Source: SAR202 cluster bacterium (lineage in GTDB: Bacteria > Chloroflexota > Dehalococcoidia > Lucifugimonadales > VXLM01). From it: a DNA stretch of 64,000 nucleotides. The position numbers and the translations under genes are program-made. Below the pieces are notes generated by a model. It searched no databases, was not told where the DNA came from, and saw only the letters and a program-made list of their open reading frames with translations. Below are positions 44,654-53,668 of this stretch, piece after piece (position 1 is the first letter of the stretch; every line of letters begins with the position of its first letter). The stretch lies in the NCBI GenBank assembly GCA_022448725.1, contig JAKUTR010000001.1, positions 62,001 to 126,000 of the forward strand. The letters run 5' to 3'.

Positions 44654-44694
44654 GCGCGCCTCCATTAGGTAGCTGCGGCCTAGAGTAGGATCAT

Positions 44695-44723
44695 ATTATA
44701 GCGGTGGCCAGATCCACAGGCAA
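44695..44723 (-). promoter_or_regulatory. Promoter of the pdxST operon
   Basis: TTGCCT (44723-44718), 17-base spacer and a perfect TATAAT (44700-44695) on the minus strand, giving a leader of about 35 bases. The rest of the 264-base gap to the next plus-strand gene shows nothing further that I can name. Confidence 0.6.
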
Positions 44724-44929
44724 TCGTATCCTGCTGAATACATCACACCTAACCTTGTTATGGGTTGTTAAATTCACAACTACAAAGGCGCTAGCATTTC
44801 CTGCCCAGTCCATTCACAGAGTTAGCCGGAATACCTATTGGTTTTGTCGGTTCATCTATTCCGTCAGTTAAAGTCTTAGATAATGGTGCGAAAGTGTCAC
44901 TGCTATCATGATCTTAAGGACTTAGGAAT

Positions 44930-45982
44930 ATGAAGATTACTGACATCAAGGCTGTGTATCCGAAATGGACAAAACTGCCAGAGTCTAAATGGCAGTCAAG
45001 ATTTTGGCAGATTGTTGTTCGTGTAGAGGCTGATACAGGGGATGTTGGCTATGGGTACGGAGGTGGTGGTGAAGCCGGGTGTCTAGTTATTAATCGACAC
45101 ATGCGGGAGTTGCTACTTGGCACTGAGATCAATTCCGTAAACGCCATTCAGCATGTTTGGGACAGGCTGTACCACTTGTCGTTGCCATACGGTCGGAAAG
45201 GCCTGGCAGTAATGGCACTGAGTGGTGTTGATTTAGCCCTGTGGGATCTGCTCGCAAGAGCGCAGGGATTGCCTGTTCATCGATTGATCGGAGGTAGGAG
45301 TAAGGATGCTGCACGCGCTTACGCCACTGGTGCTAATGTGGAAAAGTATCGCGATATGGGGTTTTCAGCTAATAAATTTCCGCCCGCTTTCATCAATGGT
45401 TCGCCAGACTATGTTGGAACAGAAGCCAATGCACGCCGAGCTAGGACTGCTCTTGGTGACAAAGCAACAATTATGACGGATTGTTATATGGGCTGGGATG
45501 TGCAAACAACGACCAGGATGGCGCAACTACTATCGGAATTTAATCTGTATTGGTTTGAGGATCTCGTTACCCCTGATCATCTCTTGGAGCAAGCTGCGCT
45601 CAAACCGGTGATAGCACCAATCAAGATTGCTGGTGGGGAACATGAAGTTACCCGTTTCGGATTCAAGTCGGTATTGGATTCAGGTGCCCTCGACATTTGG
45701 CAACCGGACCTAACATGGTGTGGCGGTATAACGGAGGGATTACGGATTCTTGATCTTGCGCTGAGCAACAATATTCCGGTAGTACCACACCGAGGTGGGG
45801 AACCATGGGGTCTGCATTTTATCGTTTCCACAGGATGTGAGGACCTGGCTGAAACAATGCCGGAACGCTGGGATATTGGCTCTGACGTCCTTTGGGTTAA
45901 TGAGCCTCACGTTATTGATGGCTACATCCGGCCGACCGATGAGCCTGGTTTCGGGGTGCGACTTAACGAGGCTATGATTTAA
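44930..45982 (+). CDS. Enolase-superfamily sugar-acid dehydratase (L-rhamnonate dehydratase-like)
   Basis: A 350-residue member of the mandelate racemase/enolase superfamily. Metal ligands are probably D184 in MTDCYMGWD, E210 in YWFEDLV and E237 in AGGEHE; H287 in VVPHRGG would be the general acid/base. This residue set and the GGEHE and PHRGGEPWG segments resemble the rhamnonate dehydratase group, which removes water from sugar acids to give 2-keto-3-deoxy acids. Those products could feed the DHDPS/NAL-type lyases elsewhere in the window. It is somewhat shorter than RhamD (near 400). It stands alone. Confidence 0.8.
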   Translation: MKITDIKAVYPKWTKLPESKWQSRFWQIVVRVEADTGDVGYGYGGGGEAGCLVINRHMRELLLGTEINSVNAIQHVWDRLYHLSLPYGRKGLAVMALSGVDLALWDLLARAQGLPVHRLIGGRSKDAARAYATGANVEKYRDMGFSANKFPPAFINGSPDYVGTEANARRARTALGDKATIMTDCYMGWDVQTTTRMAQLLSEFNLYWFEDLVTPDHLLEQAALKPVIAPIKIAGGEHEVTRFGFKSVLDSGALDIWQPDLTWCGGITEGLRILDLALSNNIPVVPHRGGEPWGLHFIVSTGCEDLAETMPERWDIGSDVLWVNEPHVIDGYIRPTDEPGFGVRLNEAMI

Positions 45983-46029
45983 CCATAGGGCTAACAGACT
46001 TTGTGGGGCCAACCGCTTCGATGTCGCTT

Positions 46030-46350
46030 TTAGCTCATGTGATGGGGGCCAGCGTCGTGCTCTCCTTCAAAGTTGCGGGTACTGAAGACGCCGAGGTCAC
46101 GCCCTTGGTGAACATGAACAATGATTTCTTCGCGGGTCACTCCAACCGAGTCGATGAGTTCTTCGTCAATTGTGTCAATAAGGTCTTGAATGTCTTCATT
46201 ACCTAACCCATCCATCACGTTCAAAGTTGCGTGGACGGCGGGAGTTGCAAAATGGATATCGACCCGACCAACAGTATTTTCGTTGGCAAGGACGGTGTAG
46301 CACTCTGAGTTAGGTGTGCGAGTTTCTCTTTCGAAGTAGAAAGTGGCCAT
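46030..46350 (-). CDS. Small protein of unknown function coupled to proA
   Basis: A 106-residue acidic protein I cannot place. It looks like one alpha/beta domain: VGRVDIHFATPAVHATLNVM, then an acidic helix NEDIQDLIDTIDEELID, then REEIIVHVHQGRDLGVFS, and a His-rich end GPHHMS. The ATG at 46350 shares its A with the proA stop TAA, so translation is probably coupled. A longer frame starting inside proA exists but is less likely. Several His and Asp residues could bind metal, but that is speculation. Confidence 0.6.
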   Translation of the reverse strand: MATFYFERETRTPNSECYTVLANENTVGRVDIHFATPAVHATLNVMDGLGNEDIQDLIDTIDEELIDSVGVTREEIIVHVHQGRDLGVFSTRNFEGEHDAGPHHMS

Positions 46351-47618
46351 TAGTTTCGCACCTGTCCTTCCCCAACCACGATCCACTTGTATGAAGTTAG
46401 TTCTTGCAAACCCATCGGGCCGCGAGCGTGAGTTTTGTTGGTGCTAATCGCGACCTCAGCGCCGAGTCCGAACTGTGCTCCGTCATTGAATCGTGAACTG
46501 GCATTTACCATCACTACAGAAGAATCCACTATGTCCAGAAATCTCGTAGCTGAGGTGTGATCCTCAGTTACTATAACGTCAGTATGGCCTGATCCATAGG
46601 TATTAATATGGTCTAGTGCGTCATCGAGAGAGTCAACGATTTTTATTGCAGCGGTAAGCGATAGATACTCGTGTCCCCAGTCCAGGTCTGTCGCAGCTTT
46701 AATCAGAGAACTGTTAAGCCCGAGGATGCTTAGTGCACGAGAATCGCAGTTAAGGGTTACGTTACTAGCGCCCAATCTGCTTGCTATCTTGGGCAGCAAT
46801 GTTGGGGCAACATCTGTGTGAATTAACAAGGTGTCCAGGGCATTACAAACGTATGGCGAAGATGTCTTAGCGTTGTACGCAATTTCTACTGCCATATCTT
46901 CATTTGCAGTTCTGTCTACGTATGTATGGCATACTCCAATACCACCAGTGACAGCCGGCATGGTAGCTTCTTCAGCAACATGTCGGACAAGTTCAGCTCC
47001 ACCACGAGGGATCATCAAATCTATATATCCGGAGAGCTTGAGCATTTTGGATACCAGAGTTCGATCCGGACTTTCAATAAACTGAACGGCATCGCGTGGG
47101 ATACCCGCCGAGAAAATGGAATCTCGCACGACTGCTGCAAGCGCCTTATTGGAATTAATAGCCTCTTTCCCACCCCGTAGGATAGCCGCGTTACCAGACT
47201 TAAGGCAGAGGGCTGAGATGTCGATGGTGACGTTGGGTCTACTCTCGTAGATAACTCCGATTACCCCAAGGGGCGTTCGTCTTCGGCTGATCTCTAGCCC
47301 ATTGGGTAATGTACGGATGTCATAGTTTTCGCCTGTCGGATCTGGGAGTGCAGCGATCCTACGGATATCGTCCGCTATTGATTCAAGTTTAGTGGAGTCT
47401 AGTAACAGCCTTCCAAGGATATTGTCTGGCAGGCCAGTATTTTGCCCTGTTGTAATGTCTTTTCCATTAGCGCGAAGTAGTTCGTCTTGGCGATTGTGAA
47501 GGTTGTCCGCAATGGTTTCGAGGGCTCGATCCTTGACCGTGCTTGGTAGCTGGGCGAGTTGGCGTGACGCCTGCCTTGCTCGCTTTCCCATTGATTGAAG
47601 GTCGACCATGTCATCCAT
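46350..47618 (-). CDS. proA: Gamma-glutamyl phosphate reductase
   Basis: A 422-residue aldehyde-dehydrogenase-fold enzyme, second in proline synthesis, reducing glutamyl 5-phosphate to the semialdehyde with NADPH. Landmarks: GVIGVIYESRPNVTID near 115-130, CLKSGNAAILRGGKEA, and the catalytic Cys in GGIGVCHTYVD. Length matches the family. It follows proB by 26 bases and is followed by the small coupled gene. Confidence 0.95.
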   Translation of the reverse strand: MDDMVDLQSMGKRARQASRQLAQLPSTVKDRALETIADNLHNRQDELLRANGKDITTGQNTGLPDNILGRLLLDSTKLESIADDIRRIAALPDPTGENYDIRTLPNGLEISRRRTPLGVIGVIYESRPNVTIDISALCLKSGNAAILRGGKEAINSNKALAAVVRDSIFSAGIPRDAVQFIESPDRTLVSKMLKLSGYIDLMIPRGGAELVRHVAEEATMPAVTGGIGVCHTYVDRTANEDMAVEIAYNAKTSSPYVCNALDTLLIHTDVAPTLLPKIASRLGASNVTLNCDSRALSILGLNSSLIKAATDLDWGHEYLSLTAAIKIVDSLDDALDHINTYGSGHTDVIVTEDHTSATRFLDIVDSSVVMVNASSRFNDGAQFGLGAEVAISTNKTHARGPMGLQELTSYKWIVVGEGQVRN

Positions 47619-47644
47619 TGGAGCTTGTCCCGAGGTAGGTTGTA

Positions 47645-48790
47645 TTACAAGATTACCATGTTGTTGCGGTGGATAACCTCGTCACCGTAGTGGTCGCCCA
47701 GCACAGTGGCAATCCGATCTGACTTTAGGCCGTTAATTTTGGCAAGTTCCACAGAGCTATAGTTGGTGATGCCGGCTGCGATCTCTAGTTTGGCTGTATT
47801 TCGGATTGCGACGGTTTCTCCACGTTTGAAGTCACCCAACACCTCGGTGACACCGACTGGAAGTAGACTGCGATGGTTTCCACCTAGCAGGGCCGTTGCA
47901 GCCCCCTCATCGATTACGATGCTTCCTGCTTCCGAGATGTTTTTCCGTAGCCATTTCCTGCGACTTATCTTGTCAGAATGACTAGCCGGACAATAAGTGC
48001 CGATTCTCACACCTTGCATTAAGTTGGCTAACACCTCGGGCTCCATTCCTCCAGCGATGACAACGTTCACGCCGTTAGTTGTAGCAAACCTAGCGGCTTC
48101 GATCTTGGTTGCCATGCCTCCGCGGCCTTTTTGATCACGAGGACCGCCCGCTATTGCACTAATGGATCTGTCAAAGCGCTTGATTGTCGGAATAAGTTCT
48201 GCGGTCGTGTCCTCATGTGGATCCGCTGTGTAAAGACCATTAACGACACCCAGTATCACAAGTAGGTCAGCGTCGATAGATCGAGCGACCCGCGCCGAGA
48301 GGTTATCATTATCTCCAAAGTCTGCTCCGGCGAGTTCGTCCACAGCTACAACGTCGTTTTCGTTTACGATAGGCAGGATACCTAGTTCTAGTAATGACAG
48401 CAGTGTATTTCGAACGTTAAGATCACGTAACTTTTCACCCATTGACTCACGTTCTCCAACATCATGCAGAGTCAGCAGCACCTGAGCGACGGTAATCCCA
48501 TGGGTACCGAACATTTCCTGGTATAGAGCCATTAAACGAGGATGTCCTACAGCCGCCAGTGCTTGCCGAAACGGCACGCTACTACTGTTTTTGACTTGAC
48601 CCACCGCGCCTCTTCCCGCAGCAATTGCACCCGATGAGACAAAGAGTATTTCTGTACCCTGCCGGTGAAGATCCGCCATTTGGGCAACTAAGGACGACAT
48701 GACCTCAAGATTAGGTTGGTCGCTATCGTAGGTCAGTAGGCTTGTACCAGCCTTCACAACGACGCGTTCATATGTGCCTTCGGTTTGCAT
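47645..48790 (-). CDS. proB: Glutamate 5-kinase
   Basis: A 381-residue kinase that starts proline synthesis. The amino-acid-kinase domain (1-260) has VVVKAGTSLLT, FVSSGAIAAGRG, PIVNENDVVAVDE and GRGGMATKIEAA; a PUA domain follows from about 280 (GSIVIDEGAATAL ... LLPVGVTEVLGDF), as in long ProB forms. No Shine-Dalgarno precedes the ATG, and a promoter lies so close that the leader would be very short. Confidence 0.95.
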   Translation of the reverse strand: MQTEGTYERVVVKAGTSLLTYDSDQPNLEVMSSLVAQMADLHRQGTEILFVSSGAIAAGRGAVGQVKNSSSVPFRQALAAVGHPRLMALYQEMFGTHGITVAQVLLTLHDVGERESMGEKLRDLNVRNTLLSLLELGILPIVNENDVVAVDELAGADFGDNDNLSARVARSIDADLLVILGVVNGLYTADPHEDTTAELIPTIKRFDRSISAIAGGPRDQKGRGGMATKIEAARFATTNGVNVVIAGGMEPEVLANLMQGVRIGTYCPASHSDKISRRKWLRKNISEAGSIVIDEGAATALLGGNHRSLLPVGVTEVLGDFKRGETVAIRNTAKLEIAAGITNYSSVELAKINGLKSDRIATVLGDHYGDEVIHRNNMVIL

Positions 48791-48804
48791 GTTGGTTGTC
48801 TCGA

Positions 48805-48832
48805 ATGCTAGCAGTCAGGAGGGCTGTGTCAA
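48805..48832 (-). promoter_or_regulatory. Candidate promoter of proBA
   Basis: TTGACA (48832-48827), 16-base spacer, TAGCAT (48810-48805) on the minus strand. It puts the mRNA start about eight bases before the proB ATG. Confidence 0.4.
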
Positions 48833-48940
48833 GGAAAACGTGAACACCTTTACCGCTATTTGTGTTTATAACGCCTAGATACTACTTGGATATTGTTTAA
48901 CACTTGAGTCAAACTAAGTCTAAAAATAGGTAGGTTTATT

Positions 48941-49312
48941 ATGACGGAGGTTTCCTCCCAGCAATCGAATGTTAAAGTCAACCGACTAGGGGTGACGGTT
49001 GGGGTGGTTAGTGAATCGGAACACCGTTTTCAATATACGTTCTCAGACGAGACGTTATTGACGTACTTCCTTGACCCTCTCACTAAATCAGGTGCGGACA
49101 CTGAAATCGCAATGTGCGTGGTGGCAGAGGCTCTTATCTTGTCCGATTTGAAACATTTGGCGAGCCATCCTTTGTATTCCATCAATCCAATTGAATATGA
49201 ACGAGCCGCGTTGGTAAGACAGCTACTTACAAACTGTTGTGTGTCTGGAAGAGACGATAACCTGATACGTGTCAGCCTAAACAGTATGCTGTGCGGGGTC
49301 GGATTGGCTTAG
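48941..49312 (+). CDS. Hypothetical protein, 123 residues
   Basis: I recognise no family. The protein is soluble, with no membrane segment. It begins with a polar stretch, then beta-like GVTVGVVSESEHRFQYTF, and a mostly helical second half with three cysteines (CVV near 60, NCC near 98, MLC near 118). GGTAGG lies about six bases before the ATG. It is divergent from proB and convergent with glcF. The 143 bases after it show no convincing terminator. It is probably a real gene, given its length and the absence of an overlapping gene. Confidence 0.5.
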   Translation: MTEVSSQQSNVKVNRLGVTVGVVSESEHRFQYTFSDETLLTYFLDPLTKSGADTEIAMCVVAEALILSDLKHLASHPLYSINPIEYERAALVRQLLTNCCVSGRDDNLIRVSLNSMLCGVGLA

Positions 49313-49455
49313 CTTCTACCCTTTTGTTCCAATCAGCGTGTTGATAGAGTTTGGGCTTTTCCCTACCACTAGAATATGTTTGGAATCGGACCGCGTCAGG
49401 AGGCCCTAGTAGCTGACTGGACTAATAATAGCTCAGGGTCAGAACCGTTGGTAGC

Positions 49456-50775
49456 CTACATATCGGCTTTGAATCCGTACCCCATGTACAGAAGATCAGT
49501 GACATAGAGGATCTTGGTGTTACTCCCTGTTCGACTAGTACCGTATTCAAGCTGAATAATACAGCCGGGGTTTGCGGTCGCAACAATCGCTGCTTCGGTG
49601 CTCGCGATGCTTTCCATTTTTGAATCTAGGACTCGCTGGGAGAAATCACGTTCCGTGATGCTGTAAGTGCCACCTGCCCCACAGCAGATGTTTGAACTAG
49701 GCAGTTCAACCAGGTCTAGGCCAGGAATCGCGCGAAGCAAAATTCGTGGGGCATCAGTAATTCTTTGAGAGTTTGCCAGATGGCACGAATCTTGGTAGGT
49801 GACCCGTTTGTCTACCTGGTGAGTTGGAGGTACAAACGGCAGGTCTACAAGGAATTCATGAATATCTTTGACTTTTTGACTAAACCGTTCTGCACGATCG
49901 GCGTAGCTTTGATCTTCACGCAGAAGGTGTCCGTACTCTTTCATTAATGTGCCGCAGCCCGCAGAGGCCGATATCACCGCGTCAAGGTTGCGGGCTTCAA
50001 AGATGTCAATGTTGATTCGCGCCAGCTCTCTGCTACGTTCAAGTTCACCCACATGACTGTGAATAGCGCCGCAGCATGCCTGCCCCGTAGTTATTTCAAC
50101 GTCGCATCCGTTGTGAGTTAAAATTTTAACCATGGAGTTCATTTGCTCAGCGTGAATGAGTGGCATCACACACCCGGAGACCAATCCTACTTTGGCTCGG
50201 GGCTTCCCTTGAGCAGGGATCATCCGGTCTTGGGTTTTGAAGGACGATCTTGAAACTCGTGGAGAAGAACTCTCCAAATCGGCTAGGCCGACGAACTTGA
50301 GAAGACCACTTTTTCGTGCGAGCCACTGAATACCTGACTGCTGATACATTCTCAGAGAGAGAGTTAGTATTGATAGAACCCGCTGACTAGGTAGTATGGT
50401 ATTCAAGAATACGTGGGCCAATATTTTGGAGAGCAGGGAAGGCTTTCGGTATTTGTTTACCTGAGACATTGTTGCTTGAATAAGGTTTCCGTATGGTACG
50501 CCTGAAGGACAAGCAACCTCGCACGCGCGACACTGGATGCATAGATCCCAATGACGGTATACCCCTGGGTTCAGAGTAATTCGATTTTCGTTAACCGCTT
50601 TCATCAACGCGATGCGACCCCGAGGCGATTCTGTTTCCAGTCCGGTTTCTAGGTAGGTTGGGCATACCTGAAGACAGAATCCACAATGCACGCATTTGTA
50701 CATATCGTCTTCTAAAGGTGCATCAGGGCCCGAGAATAGACTTAAGGTGTCTTTATTAAGAGATTTTTGAATCAT
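49456..50775 (-). CDS. glcF: Glycolate dehydrogenase iron-sulfur subunit
   Basis: A 439-residue electron-transfer subunit. Two 4Fe-4S motifs are CVHCGFCLQVCP (about 28-39) and CIQCRACEVACP (about 77-88). Two cysteine-rich CCG domains follow (GQACCGAIHSHVGE and SNICCGAGG). It passes electrons from GlcD/GlcE toward quinone. Its ATG overlaps the glcE stop by four bases (ATGA). Confidence 0.9.
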   Translation of the reverse strand: MIQKSLNKDTLSLFSGPDAPLEDDMYKCVHCGFCLQVCPTYLETGLETESPRGRIALMKAVNENRITLNPGVYRHWDLCIQCRACEVACPSGVPYGNLIQATMSQVNKYRKPSLLSKILAHVFLNTILPSQRVLSILTLSLRMYQQSGIQWLARKSGLLKFVGLADLESSSPRVSRSSFKTQDRMIPAQGKPRAKVGLVSGCVMPLIHAEQMNSMVKILTHNGCDVEITTGQACCGAIHSHVGELERSRELARINIDIFEARNLDAVISASAGCGTLMKEYGHLLREDQSYADRAERFSQKVKDIHEFLVDLPFVPPTHQVDKRVTYQDSCHLANSQRITDAPRILLRAIPGLDLVELPSSNICCGAGGTYSITERDFSQRVLDSKMESIASTEAAIVATANPGCIIQLEYGTSRTGSNTKILYVTDLLYMGYGFKADM

Positions 50776-52100
50776 ATGTGTCCGATGAATCGTCCGGGAT
50801 TAAGCGTTCCTCGTGGATCATACTGTGCTTTGAGGTTCCTCATAGTTTCCATTGATCCACCATAGTTGTCCCATACATCAAGATCTGACCTTTGAGGGAT
50901 CGGGTAGTGTTCGACGAATGTATGACCTCTGAGTGTGCGTGTGTGGTTGCGGATTTGGCCGATCATCGCACGCAGTGTGCTCGATTGGATTGGGGAGCCA
51001 TCTAGGTGCCAATTTGCTATCAAGGTGCCGTGTGCCGGATGAGCCACAAGTGCCGGTGTGAGCGCTGTATCGGTTGAAAGGTCATAGATTACTTTTGAAA
51101 GTAAGGCTAGTTTTGATGGGGGAGCGGATATCCTTACACCTAGAGTTGGCAACGTTACTTTGTCGTAACCAAAATTAGATATGCTGCCCCAAAGGCTGGC
51201 TGCATCTTTTTCGTTCATTGAATCGCACTGGAATAAATTGCGGCATTCGTTGATTTGACGTGCAAGACCTCTTTCTCGACCGGCGAGTTTAACAATAAGT
51301 GTGTGGCGGGATTGATGTAACGCGTCAGATCTCATTTGCTCGGCTGCTTTATTATCGATTGTAACGATTGCAAGTGGTAAAACATCACTTTGGTAAATCA
51401 GCATTGCTTTTTCCAAACTCTCGTTAATAGTGTCAAAGCTGCCGATTAAGGTAGCTTCAACTGGAGGTTTGGGGGTGAGTTTAAACGAAACTTCTACAAT
51501 AATTCCTAGGGTTCCCAGTCCTCCAATGTGTAGGCGCGCCATGTCGTAGCCCGAGACATTTTTTACTACCCGCCCGCCACTCTTGACGAGAGTGCCGTTT
51601 GGCTGCACGACTTTCATTCCAATTACGGTGTCGCGCGGGTTCCAATATTGCCATTTCATTGGTCCGGAATGTCCGACGGCTAAGGCGCCGCCAATAGTAG
51701 CTTGGTTTGGTAGGGGCGGATCGATGGCAAGGAATTGTCTATGGTTGGCTAGAGTATCTTGAAAATTTGACACCGTGACACCGGCCTCGACAGTTGCAGT
51801 GAGGTCAGCGTAATCGTGGGAGACCATTTTGTTAAGTCCTGTAGTTTCGATAGCAAGGTCGTAAGCTCGTAAAGGGTTACCAAGACTTATTTGTGTGCCA
51901 CCCCCTCTAGGTGCTATTGCCAGGTTGTTGTCGTTAGTGATGCTCATCAGATCACTAAGTTCGTCGATTGATTTTGGGCGCGCTACAGCGGAAGGGGACA
52001 GGTCGTGAATTGTGTGTTCGGGGGTAACCGGACGGTTGAGCATATAGTCCGGAACGACGGTCAGAGGATTTGTAGAGGGATGTGGTGGTTCAAATTCCAT
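50772..52100 (-). CDS. glcE: Glycolate dehydrogenase FAD-binding subunit
   Basis: A 442-residue FAD_binding_4 protein. The nucleotide-binding part shows LAIAPRGGGTQISLG (about 55-69), IGGALAVGHSG near 135 and VSGYDMARLHIGGLGTLGIIVEVSFKL near 180-206. It is the second FAD subunit of the complex, shorter than GlcD in its C-terminal domain. It starts eight bases after the glcD stop. Confidence 0.88.
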   Translation of the reverse strand: MEFEPPHPSTNPLTVVPDYMLNRPVTPEHTIHDLSPSAVARPKSIDELSDLMSITNDNNLAIAPRGGGTQISLGNPLRAYDLAIETTGLNKMVSHDYADLTATVEAGVTVSNFQDTLANHRQFLAIDPPLPNQATIGGALAVGHSGPMKWQYWNPRDTVIGMKVVQPNGTLVKSGGRVVKNVSGYDMARLHIGGLGTLGIIVEVSFKLTPKPPVEATLIGSFDTINESLEKAMLIYQSDVLPLAIVTIDNKAAEQMRSDALHQSRHTLIVKLAGRERGLARQINECRNLFQCDSMNEKDAASLWGSISNFGYDKVTLPTLGVRISAPPSKLALLSKVIYDLSTDTALTPALVAHPAHGTLIANWHLDGSPIQSSTLRAMIGQIRNHTRTLRGHTFVEHYPIPQRSDLDVWDNYGGSMETMRNLKAQYDPRGTLNPGRFIGHI

Positions 52101-52108
52101 AAAACATC

Positions 52109-53569
52109 CTAAATAAAAGCGTCAGGTCCAGTTCTGGATATGGCTCCAGTCTGTGGGATAGCGACGTGTGAACTACCTGTGGGGAATATTTTTCCAGGGT
52201 TAAGTATGTCATTGGTCTCGAATGCTAGTTTAAGCTTTGCCATAGAAGTCATATCATCATCTGTGAACATCAGAGGCATGTATTCTTGCTTTTCCATTCC
52301 GATCCCGTGCTCACCAGAGAGGACGCCCCCTGCCTGAATACATAGCTCCAAAATTTTACCGCCGGCCTCCAAAGCCTTTTGGGTATCTCCAGGCTTTCGT
52401 TCATCAAACAGTATCAGGGGGTGGAGATTCCCATCGCCTGCATGAAGAAGATTACCGATCGGTAGTTCATAATCCTTTGATATTTTTTCCACACCTTTCA
52501 GGGTATCCATGATGCGGGTACGGGGAACGGTACCATCGACTAGGTAATAATTAGGTGCGAGTCTTCCTAACGCACCAATGACACCTTTTCTGCCTGCCCA
52601 AAGTTTCTCACGCTCGATATTGTCAGATGCTGTCCGGATCTCGATAGGGGAGTGCTTATTACAAACGTGAATTATGTCGGCCACTTGTTCATCTGTTACC
52701 TCTGAGAGACCATCTACTTCTACTAGCAAGATTGCTCCAGCATCTTGGGGATATCCTGCAGGCACTGATGCCTCGGCTGCTCGGATACAAAGTTTGTCCA
52801 TCATCTCTAGGGCCGCAGGGACAATTCCCGCTGCAATGATGTCGGAGACTGCTAAGCTGGCATCTTCGACATTGTTGAACACTGCAAGTAGAGTACGTAC
52901 TACTTCTGGGATTTTGACTAACCGGACGGCGATCTTGGTCACTATGCCGAGCGTACCTTCTGACCCGACCATGATACCTCGCAGATCATACCCCCCAACC
53001 TCACGAGTAGTTTCTCCAAACCATTGAACTGATCCATTTGCCAAAACTACCTCGAGCCCCAGCACATAATTAGTAGTGACACCGTATGCCAGGCAGTGGG
53101 GGCCACCCGAATTTTCTGCGACGTTGCCACCGAGGGTACAGACCTTTTGACTGGATGGATCTGGGGGATAGTACAAGCCGTAAGGGGCTGTCGCGGTTGA
53201 CAAGTCGATATTTACCACGCCGGGCTCCACTATCGCAGTCATATTTTCAGCATCAATTTGGATAATGCGTGTCATTCGTGTTAAAGCCAGCACAATACCG
53301 CCGTGATTTGCAATAGCACCTCCACTTAGTCCTGTCCCTGCACCCCTAGCTGTGATGGGGATGCTGTAGGTTGCGGCGAGCTTCGTAACACTAACAACCT
53401 CATTGGTATCAGCAGGTAGTACTACAGCGGTGGGAAGAGCCTTGTCGACCGACCCGTCGTACTCGAAAACGAGAAGATCTTCATCTCGGTGGATAACGTA
53501 TTCGTCTCCCACGACAGACTTCAATTCTTCGATGAGGCGTCTGGTGCTCGGTTTGCCTAGACTGACCAT
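52109..53569 (-). CDS. glcD: Glycolate dehydrogenase catalytic FAD subunit
   Basis: A 486-residue FAD-linked oxidase. FAD-binding segments are PITARGAGTGLSGGA (about 75-89), LGGNVAENSGGPHC and GYDLRGIMVGSEGTLG; the C-terminal domain holds HAGDGNLHP and GGVLSGEHGIG, which bind substrate and metal. It would oxidise glycolate (or D-lactate) to the 2-oxo acid. No Shine-Dalgarno precedes the ATG; TATCAT at 53581-53576 lies so close that a leaderless mRNA is possible. It heads glcDEF. Confidence 0.92.
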   Translation of the reverse strand: MVSLGKPSTRRLIEELKSVVGDEYVIHRDEDLLVFEYDGSVDKALPTAVVLPADTNEVVSVTKLAATYSIPITARGAGTGLSGGAIANHGGIVLALTRMTRIIQIDAENMTAIVEPGVVNIDLSTATAPYGLYYPPDPSSQKVCTLGGNVAENSGGPHCLAYGVTTNYVLGLEVVLANGSVQWFGETTREVGGYDLRGIMVGSEGTLGIVTKIAVRLVKIPEVVRTLLAVFNNVEDASLAVSDIIAAGIVPAALEMMDKLCIRAAEASVPAGYPQDAGAILLVEVDGLSEVTDEQVADIIHVCNKHSPIEIRTASDNIEREKLWAGRKGVIGALGRLAPNYYLVDGTVPRTRIMDTLKGVEKISKDYELPIGNLLHAGDGNLHPLILFDERKPGDTQKALEAGGKILELCIQAGGVLSGEHGIGMEKQEYMPLMFTDDDMTSMAKLKLAFETNDILNPGKIFPTGSSHVAIPQTGAISRTGPDAFI

Positions 53570-53616
53570 AGAGACATGATAACCCAGTGAAAAACAAGGT
53601 GATAGATTCAGAGTTT

Positions 53617-53645
53617 TTGAGAAAGCTCACTGTCGCCTGTACCAT
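53617..53645 (+). promoter_or_regulatory. Promoter of the exopolysaccharide cluster
   Basis: TTGAGA (53617-53622), 17-base spacer, TACCAT (53640-53645). The start would be near 53652, followed by AAAGGAGG at 53656-53663 and the GTG at 53669. Confidence 0.55.
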
Positions 53646-53668
53646 TCTTGATATCAAAGGAGGCAGTC

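Noticed and set aside
49313-49455. Possible RNA gene or terminator in the gap after the 123-residue protein
   Set aside because: No paired structure, T-run or promoter could be supported.
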